From: Rhodanobacteraceae bacterium
GTDB lineage: Bacteria; Pseudomonadota; Gammaproteobacteria; Xanthomonadales; SZUA-5
Direction of reading: 5' to 3'
DNA: 7,884 nt
Assembly (NCBI GenBank): GCA_003233535.1
Contig: QIMA01000207.1
Span: 1-7,884, forward strand
The notes below the pieces were generated by a model. That model worked only from the letters and a program-made list of their open reading frames with translations. It had not been told where the DNA came from and searched no databases. The position numbers and the translations under genes were made by a program. Of this stretch, positions 1 to 4,399 are shown in pieces; within the stretch, counting starts at the first letter, position 1; the number at the start of each line of letters is the position of its first letter.

Positions 1-885
1 GCCCAAGATGAAGTGATGCAGCGGGTTTTTGCGTTGCGCGATTGATAGTTTTTCTGCCAATCGGTCCGCTTCTGCCACGCGCTCCTGCATGCGCAAAACA
101 TTGATTAAATTTGAGAGCGCTGAGAGGTCATTGGAATCTAAGCTTAGTGCTTTTTCAAATGAAATCATCGCGGCCGCATTGTCATCCAGATGACGATGCA
201 TTACGCCGCGATTGTTGTAGATAGAGACCAAGCTGGAATCCATGCGCTGCGCGGCATCGTAGTATGCGGCCGCACCGGCATAGTCGTCTTGAGCCATCAG
301 TTCCGCGGCACGATTATTGTAGTAGTGCGCGACGATACGCTCGTCGGATGCCGGCCGCTTGGTGCTATGGGTCATCGGTGTCTCGGGATCAAAGTTGACC
401 TCGAAACGGTTGTGGCCGAGTTTGACTTGTGCGCTCACGTGACCGGCTAAGTAAAGACTATTATCTTGGGAAAACCAAACCAGCGATTGGTCGCTTTCGA
501 GCAAGCGCGCCTTGAGCCCCGCAGCCTTTGCCAGTTCGATGAATAGCAGCGTAAAGGACAGACAATTCGCCTTGCGATCTTTGATCGAGTCGGCGACTGT
601 GCGGCTGCGATCATCAGCATAATCCAGCGCCAGTCCGTGCTCTTCGAAAATAAAATCCAACACGCCTTGGATACGTGCCTTGGGCTGACGTGTCTTGCTC
701 AGCACCTCCCGTTCGAATTTCTCCATGACGGAATCTGGCAGGCGCGTGATTGACTCTGGTTCCGGGATCTCCACGGCCCAAGCTGTGCTCGTGGCCGTAG
801 TCATGAGGCACGTCAACACAGCCCAAAAAAGGCGCCGAAGATGGGCGCTGCGTAATGGCTGCAAATATAAGTATGACAAGCGCAT
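1..885 (-). CDS. Exported transglutaminase-like protein with TPR repeats (3' end outside window)
   Basis: The frame is open from ATG at 885 to the window edge, giving 295 codons with no stop. An in-frame TAG lies five codons upstream, so this ATG is the first possible ATG. Residues 1-37 form a long signal peptide: an arginine-containing n-region, a hydrophobic stretch near 19-30, and a likely cleavage after AWA (35-37), which places the protein in the periplasm. Residues 70-170 resemble a transglutaminase-like fold. Cys108 sits in KANCLSFTLLF, His149 in AGHVSAQV and Asp166 in NFDPE, in the order of a papain-like triad. From about 187 onward there are TPR-type repeats (NRAAELMAQDDYAGAAAYYD, then NNRGVMHRHLDDNAAAMISF), with a third beginning near 255. 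The ending NPLHHFILG is typical of TPR helices. Substrate is unknown; such proteins may act as proteases, amidases or scaffolds. It lies 148 bases after the YceI gene and may have its own promoter. Confidence 0.85.
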   Translation of the reverse strand, partial: MRLSYLYLQPLRSAHLRRLFWAVLTCLMTTATSTAWAVEIPEPESITRLPDSVMEKFEREVLSKTRQPKARIQGVLDFIFEEHGLALDYADDRSRTVADSIKDRKANCLSFTLLFIELAKAAGLKARLLESDQSLVWFSQDNSLYLAGHVSAQVKLGHNRFEVNFDPETPMTHSTKRPASDERIVAHYYNNRAAELMAQDDYAGAAAYYDAAQRMDSSLVSIYNNRGVMHRHLDDNAAAMISFEKALSLDSNDLSALSNLINVLRMQERVAEADRLAEKLSIAQRKNPLHHFILG

Positions 886-890
886 GGTCT

Positions 891-909
891 CGAAAAACTA
901 ACGAAAAAC
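891..909. repeat. Tandem CGAAAAAC repeat in leader of the transglutaminase-like gene
   Basis: CGAAAAAC occurs at 891-898 and again at 902-909. The copies are offset by 11 bases, about one helical turn. They lie just upstream of the ATG at 885, between it and the possible -10 element. The pair may be chance in an A-rich leader. Confidence 0.35.
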
Positions 910-913
910 GAAA

Positions 914-947
914 TTGATCAAACATAGCATGTGTCTGCTCTTGATCA
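914..947. repeat. Pair of TTGATCA repeats upstream of the transglutaminase-like gene
   Basis: TTGATCA is present at 914-920 and 941-947, offset by 27 bases. The core TGATCA is itself a palindrome, so the pair reads as both a direct and an inverted repeat. Between them lies a short inverted repeat, ACAT-AGC-ATGT (922-932). The arrangement resembles paired operator half-sites flanking a promoter, but no known regulator's consensus is matched. The FNR pattern TTGAT-N4-ATCAA fails on its second half at both copies. Confidence 0.35.
921..929 (-). promoter_or_regulatory. Possible extended -10 element for the transglutaminase-like gene
   Basis: Read on the minus strand, 929-921 is TGCTATGTT: a TGN extension followed by TATGTT, four of six matches to the sigma-70 -10 hexamer, about 35 bases ahead of the ATG at 885. 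No good -35 hexamer is found 16-18 bases further upstream, which extended -10 promoters can tolerate. The element lies between the two TTGATCA copies. Weak evidence. Confidence 0.25.
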
Positions 948-979
948 TGTACCAGCGACTGCGCGTGAAGTTTATGAAA

Positions 980-1036
980 TATCCGGGTTAGAAGCGGGTG
1001 ACGCCCTCGCGACGAACGTTCGAAGTATCCGGGCTA
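980..1036. repeat. Short direct repeat TATCCGGGYTA flanking the end of the second YceI gene
   Basis: TATCCGGGTTA (980-990) and TATCCGGGCTA (1026-1036) differ at one base and are offset by 46 bases. The second copy contains the stop codon of the YceI gene (1034-1036). Between them is a perfect 10-base palindrome CGAACGTTCG at 1013-1022. No hairpin followed by a U-tract is present, so this is not a convincing terminator. The repeats could be a duplication scar or chance. Confidence 0.3.
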
Positions 1037-1615
1037 CGGCGCGGAGGGCTGCAACGACGCGGTGGACGATTGTTCATGGAGCGTGACTTCAACTTCCACC
1101 AAGACGCTGTGGCTGACGAGATCCTCATCGCTCCAATCCTCTCCGCCAAGATCCCAATCGGTGCGGTTGAGTAAGGCGCTGCCGGATAGTGTTTTCATGT
1201 CTGGGTCTAAGTGAAAACTAAAGGAAACGGGCTTCTCCATGTTGCGAATCTTTAGCTTCGCCGCGCTCACGTAGCCATTATCGTCGGGCTTGGCGCCGGT
1301 TGCTTGAAAATGCGCGTACGGGTAGATCTCCGGATCAAACCATTCATTGGTCGTCAGGGCTTCATCGCGTTCCTCGCTCTGGGTGTCGACGCTACCCATC
1401 TTGATGCGTATGTCAAAACGCACATCGCTTAAGGCATTGGGGTCGAATTCGATGCGTCCTTCGAACGCATGAAAGCGCCCATCAAAACGTTCCTCCGACA
1501 CCTCTCCGGTAAACAAAATTTGCGAATCATCGCTGTTGATCTGGTAACTCGCAGCCGAACTTCCGCTACTAATCACAAGGGCAAGGACGCCTGCTATCGC
1601 GGTACATGTGCGCAT
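1034..1615 (-). CDS. YceI-family exported lipid-binding protein, second copy
   Basis: This 193-residue protein has a signal peptide: Arg near the N terminus, a hydrophobic core at about 5-18 and likely cleavage after SSA/SAA near 21-22, before SYQINSDDSQILF. The mature part follows the canonical YceI pattern: FDGRFHAFEGRIEFDP (about 44-59), a serine/acidic/RD segment (SEERDEAL), WFDPEIYPYAHF (about 92-103), LKIRNMEKPVSFSF and a C-terminal NRTDWDLGGEDW motif. YceI proteins form a lipocalin-like beta-barrel and bind long polyisoprenoid lipids in studied members; the ligand here is unknown. There is no cysteine in the mature part. A GTG at 1618 lies one codon upstream, but GGAG at 1626-1623 sits 7 bases from the ATG and only 4 from the GTG, so the ATG is preferred. 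The gene starts 24 bases after the cytochrome b561 stop, which fits co-transcription. The tail (about 181-193) is low-complexity and probably disordered. Confidence 0.9.
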   Translation of the reverse strand: MRTCTAIAGVLALVISSGSSAASYQINSDDSQILFTGEVSEERFDGRFHAFEGRIEFDPNALSDVRFDIRIKMGSVDTQSEERDEALTTNEWFDPEIYPYAHFQATGAKPDDNGYVSAAKLKIRNMEKPVSFSFHLDPDMKTLSGSALLNRTDWDLGGEDWSDEDLVSHSVLVEVEVTLHEQSSTASLQPSAP

Positions 1616-1639
1616 CACTCAACTCCAGTTAGCTGGCCC

Positions 1640-2206
1640 CTAGGGCAAACGGTCAGACTTGCGGAAGCCGAACCACATTCGACGCAGCGTATCGTCTCGA
1701 TCAAGAAAATGATGTTTAAGCGCTGCTGCGACATGTAGCGAGAATAGGGCAATCAGAACCCACAGTCCCCACTCATGCAGCTGTTCAGCGAGTTGCTTGA
1801 GCTCAGTATCCTTGGCGACCAAGCGGGGAACTTTGAACCAGTTAAACCATTTCAACGGAATGCCTGAGGCGCTGTGCGCCAGCCATCCGGTGATCGGTAT
1901 CCATAGCAACACCAGATATAGCGCCCAGTGGCTAATTTTTGCGCCCAACCTTTGCCAGCGAGGCATCGTGGCGGGCAATTCCGGGCTTGGGTTGCTTAGT
2001 CGCCAGGCGAGCCGTAGCAACAGCAGTGCCAGCAGCGTTAAGCCGAGGGATTTGTGACTGACCATCCATTCGTAGCGGTCGCGACTAGAGCTAAGTTCCT
2101 CGGAGACCTTGGCAACAACGGCGGCGATCAATACACCAGCTGCCATTAACCAGTGCAAGAGTTTGCTGACGAAGCCCCAGCTATCGTTTCCGTTTCGGAC
2201 CTGCAC
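1640..2206 (-). CDS. Cytochrome b561 family diheme membrane protein
   Basis: This is a four-helix inner-membrane cytochrome b of the CybB/YceJ type, 188 residues from a GTG start. Such proteins carry two b hemes and move electrons across or within the membrane, with ubiquinol as donor in E. coli CybB. Helices fall near 16-34, 52-70, 93-112 and 145-165. The expected heme-ligand histidines are present: His18 in LLHWLM, His51 in SHKSLG, His144 in LHEWG and His158 in SLHVAAALKHH. The frame extends upstream to ATG 2260, but that would add 18 residues without family similarity and overlap the preceding YceI gene by 80 bases. GTG 2206 has GGGAG at 2218-2214, 7 bases away, and puts the first helix at the usual distance. 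The overlap with the YceI gene is then 26 bases, implying coupled translation. E. coli has the same b561-YceI pairing (yceJ-yceI). Here the cytochrome lies between two YceI genes. Confidence 0.9.
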   Translation of the reverse strand: MQVRNGNDSWGFVSKLLHWLMAAGVLIAAVVAKVSEELSSSRDRYEWMVSHKSLGLTLLALLLLRLAWRLSNPSPELPATMPRWQRLGAKISHWALYLVLLWIPITGWLAHSASGIPLKWFNWFKVPRLVAKDTELKQLAEQLHEWGLWVLIALFSLHVAAALKHHFLDRDDTLRRMWFGFRKSDRLP

Positions 2207-2777
2207 GCACGTTCTCCCGTTCAATTTCAAACTCCAGTCGCAATTCCACACTGTGTCCAACGAGCTTTTTGAATCGCGTCATTCCTGCGTCCATGCGGTC
2301 GAGTTCACCGGTCAAACTGTAACCGCAGGTATAGCGGCCGTTGAGAGGAAATGTGGCGCAGCGCCAGCGACTGAGATGCAAGTCTAGGGGTATGACTAGA
2401 TCGCGGATCTGCAGTTCCCCGTGAACGATTGCCGTGCCGTCATCATTGGCCTGCACCGAGGTCGACTGAAACACCATCTTTGGGAAGCTCTCAACATCAA
2501 ACCATTTCTTGCCCAACATCGTTTCGGTGAATGCTGCATCACCCATGTCTAGGCTGCTGACCGCAATTTCCACGCGTGCAGCAGACTGCTCTATGTCCTT
2601 GGGGTCGATGTCAAAGCTACCCGAGTATTCGGTGAATCTGCCGCTGCTCTTGGCGAGGTCGAAGTGAGAAACGAAGAAAATGAGGCTACTGTGAGCCAGT
2701 TGCGGTCGCCAATTGGCGGCGTGCAGCGTTGCTCCAAAGGCGAAGATCGCCAGCGCTACTAAGATGCGGTTTTTCAT
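2181..2777 (-). CDS. YceI-family exported lipid-binding protein, first copy
   Basis: This 198-residue exported protein has a signal peptide at 1-20 (KNR, a hydrophobic core, cleavage after LHA). The mature part shows the YceI pattern: SSLIFFVSHFDLAKSSGRF and YSGSFDIDPKD (about 30-61), KKWFDVESFPKMVFQS (90-105), GELQIRDLVIPLDLHL (120-135) and a final strand GHSVELRLEFEIE. It is diverged from the other copy. It lacks the RD segment and the NRTDWDLGG motif, and has GYSLTGELDRMDAGM in the corresponding place. It carries two cysteines, Cys140 and Cys151, that could form a periplasmic disulfide. The tail is strongly basic (GPKRKR) and is encoded where the gene overlaps the b561 start. The ATG overlaps the stop of the GTPase gene as ATGA, with AGGGA upstream as ribosome site, so translation is probably coupled. 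The ligand is unknown; isoprenoid or quinone-like lipids are the family expectation. Confidence 0.88.
   Translation of the reverse strand: MKNRILVALAIFAFGATLHAANWRPQLAHSSLIFFVSHFDLAKSSGRFTEYSGSFDIDPKDIEQSAARVEIAVSSLDMGDAAFTETMLGKKWFDVESFPKMVFQSTSVQANDDGTAIVHGELQIRDLVIPLDLHLSRWRCATFPLNGRYTCGYSLTGELDRMDAGMTRFKKLVGHSVELRLEFEIERENVRAGPKRKR
2214..2218 (-). promoter_or_regulatory. Ribosome binding site that decides the cytochrome b561 start
   Basis: Minus-strand GGGAG, 7 bases before GTG 2206, lies inside the 3' end of the upstream YceI coding sequence. It supports GTG 2206 over the distal ATG at 2260. Confidence 0.55.
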
Positions 2778-4279
2778 GCGGAATCCCTGTTTTTCTGCGA
2801 CGTGTCTGGCAGCTTTTCCATGAGTACTTCAGTCATCAACGGAAGCAAGGCTTTGGCCTGACGGGCGAGGGTGCTTTTATCACTCAGCGTTTGCTCAAAT
2901 CCCTTCAACACCTTAGCCGAATCAAGGTTGCCTGTTTTGTGCAGGGTGTCGGCTAACGCTCGACCCAAACTTGAGAAGATCATCCCATAAGCAAGCGCGT
3001 GCAGCATACCGCCGCCGAGTGTTCCTAAACCGGGGAAGGCCTTCGCAGCGTTACCTGCAATCGCTAGTACCAGGGCGGTGCCGCCGCGCAGTCGCCCGCC
3101 CGCAGCCTGTACCAAGTTGTCTAGATCAACCTCCGATGGGCGTGCCCCATAGAGCTCGGTCAGTCGCCTTAGCAATAGCGTCGCCAGCGTCCCCTGGATC
3201 AATAAGTCCGAGCCCGGGGCGACGGCCGCTACTGCGCCCAACATCGCGCGGCGGGCGTACTGGCGAACAATCTTCTCCGCCTGCACTCGGCGCTGCTCCG
3301 CCTCCGCATCGCCTACACGCAAATCCACCGCTTTGAGGATCGCGCGCTCGCGCGAAGTCTCCAATCCGCCCAGCGGACGCGCGGCGTAGCTCTTCAGGCA
3401 TGCCTCCAGAGCCTTGGTCTGGACTTGCCTAGGTCGGCTGCGTTTTTCCTCCCGTCCGTCGGCATGGCGAACGATGACTTCTGCCATGCCGCCGCCAGAG
3501 CACAGTACGGGGGCGTGATCGAACCGTTTCTGCAGACGAGTGGTGAGCGCCGCCAGTTCGGCGTCCTGATAGCGATCAATCTTAGTGAGCACCGGCACGA
3601 CCGGCTTGTCGAATGCCCGTAACCAAGTCAACTCGGCGGCTATGTCGCGATTAAGATCGCCATCCATTACTAGCAGTACGATATGGGCTCTGATTGCCTC
3701 TTCGCGAGCGGCTACGGCCAGGGCATCGCCGCGCTCTTCGTTCGTTCCCGGAACGTCTGCCAGAGTGATCTCGGCGGAATCCAGGGCACAGCGATAATGA
3801 CGGATTTCTCTGGTCGTGCCGCCTAGTACATCGCGTTCGATGGCGCTATCGGTGAGCGCGGCAACTAACGACGACTTGCCGGTGCTGATTTCGCCGAAGA
3901 CTGCTACGTAGAGCTGCGATTGAGCGGCTCGCCGGTCAATGTCGACCAGTTCGTCTTGCAACCGACCACGCTCAGTCGCTTGCTCAGGTAGCTTGTCCAG
4001 GCGAATCTCTAAGGATTTGCGGTCGACCTTGCTTTCGCTGCGTTTGCGCGCCTGCGCCGGCCGAAACAGCTGCCATATTAACCACGCTGTCGCGCTAATA
4101 ACGACGAAGATGAGTCCTGCCAGACCCCAGGCCATCCAGTCAGGAAGTCTCTCCAAACGGTCGACGATCGAGAGCAGGGCATCCGTGGCGTAGGTCAGCG
4201 TCAGTAAGGCACCGAGCGCCAACAGCACCAGGATCGCGGCCAACAGCAGCCGCAGCGGAAAGGTAGGACGAGCCTGCAT
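2774..4279 (-). CDS. Membrane-anchored GTPase with DUF697-like C-terminal region
   Basis: This 501-residue protein has two N-terminal membrane helices (about 10-30 and 50-72). A basic linker follows (RKRSESKVDRK, 78-88), then a charged helical stretch (about 86-120) and a GTPase domain. G1 is GEISTGKSS (129-137), a G2 threonine lies in GGTTREI (153-159), G3 is DVPGT (175-179), G4 is TKID (232-235), and G5 is weak (CSGGG, 260-264). After a linker, residues about 325-445 are alanine/glycine-rich and hydrophobic (APGSDLLIQGTLATLLLRRL, then AGNAAKAFPGLGTLGGGML), resembling the DUF697 region seen in YcjF-like and Era-like proteins. The C terminus is basic and helical. The architecture suggests a cytoplasmic GTPase tethered to the inner membrane; its cellular role is unknown. 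ATG 4279 has TCCTC (AGGA-type site) at 4286-4290, 6 bases upstream. This is the first gene of the minus-strand operon and ends in an ATGA overlap with the first YceI gene. The domain calls rest on motif recognition only. Confidence 0.82.
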   Translation of the reverse strand: MQARPTFPLRLLLAAILVLLALGALLTLTYATDALLSIVDRLERLPDWMAWGLAGLIFVVISATAWLIWQLFRPAQARKRSESKVDRKSLEIRLDKLPEQATERGRLQDELVDIDRRAAQSQLYVAVFGEISTGKSSLVAALTDSAIERDVLGGTTREIRHYRCALDSAEITLADVPGTNEERGDALAVAAREEAIRAHIVLLVMDGDLNRDIAAELTWLRAFDKPVVPVLTKIDRYQDAELAALTTRLQKRFDHAPVLCSGGGMAEVIVRHADGREEKRSRPRQVQTKALEACLKSYAARPLGGLETSRERAILKAVDLRVGDAEAEQRRVQAEKIVRQYARRAMLGAVAAVAPGSDLLIQGTLATLLLRRLTELYGARPSEVDLDNLVQAAGGRLRGGTALVLAIAGNAAKAFPGLGTLGGGMLHALAYGMIFSSLGRALADTLHKTGNLDSAKVLKGFEQTLSDKSTLARQAKALLPLMTEVLMEKLPDTSQKNRDSA

Positions 4280-4339
4280 CAGAAATCCTCGCGCACAGGG
4301 CCCCGATAGTAGATGCTAAAAGGCCGGGGGCGTAGGGGC

Positions 4340-4355
4340 GGGTCGGCGACGACCC
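4340..4355. repeat. Perfect inverted repeat GGGTCG-GCGA-CGACCC in the divergent region
   Basis: A 6-base perfect stem with a 4-base loop lies about midway between the two divergent starts. It could be an operator for a dimeric regulator serving both genes, or a small leader hairpin in the kinase transcript. There is no U-tract, so it is not an intrinsic terminator. It could arise by chance in GC-rich DNA. Confidence 0.35.
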
Positions 4356-4386
4356 TGAGGCGCAACCCCGAATTACCCGAGAGTTG

Positions 4387-4393
4387 AAGGGGG
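4387..4393 (+). promoter_or_regulatory. Ribosome binding site supporting the TTG start of the sensor kinase
   Basis: AAGGGGG ends 6 bases before TTG 4400. The later in-frame starts, GTG 4427 and ATG 4445, have no purine-rich site at a proper distance, and an in-frame TGA at 4385 excludes anything further upstream. Confidence 0.5.
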
Positions 4394-4399
4394 CTTAGT

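Larger units (their letters stand above)
4280..4399. other. Divergent intergenic region between the GTPase operon and the sensor kinase
   Basis: This 120-base GC-rich region must hold the promoters or leaders of both divergent transcripts. On the plus strand it has closely spaced G runs at 4326-4330, 4335-4338 and 4340-4342. A minus-strand TACTAT (in the TAGTAGATGC area near 4308) is a weak -10 candidate for the GTPase operon, with no acceptable -35. No convincing sigma-70 promoter was found for the kinase gene. Confidence 0.5.

Noticed and set aside
190..450. 86-codon plus-strand reading frame at the left end
   Set aside because: It lies antisense to the TPR part of the transglutaminase-like gene and has no ribosome site or recognisable domain.
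614..925. 103-codon minus-strand reading frame
   Set aside because: It overlaps the transglutaminase-like gene in another frame, has no recognisable domain, and the overlapped gene has clear motifs.
914..954. FNR/CRP-type binding site at the TTGATCA repeats
   Set aside because: The FNR consensus TTGAT-N4-ATCAA fails in its second half at both copies, and no CRP-like TGTGA-N6-TCACA is present.
991..1036. Rho-independent terminator after the second YceI gene
   Set aside because: On the minus strand only a 3-base GC stem and a 10-base palindrome without a U-tract are seen.
1034..1618. GTG at 1618 as start of the second YceI gene
   Set aside because: GGAG is only 4 bases from this GTG but 7 from the ATG at 1615, so the ATG is the better start; the difference is one residue.
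1640..2260. ATG at 2260 as start of cytochrome b561
   Set aside because: It would overlap the upstream YceI gene by 80 bases and add a non-homologous N terminus with no clear ribosome site. GTG 2206 has GGGAG at the right distance and gives the usual family length.
2971..3336. 121-codon plus-strand reading frame opposite the GTPase
   Set aside because: Arg/Pro-rich composition typical of an antisense shadow of a GC-rich gene; the GTPase frame is well supported.
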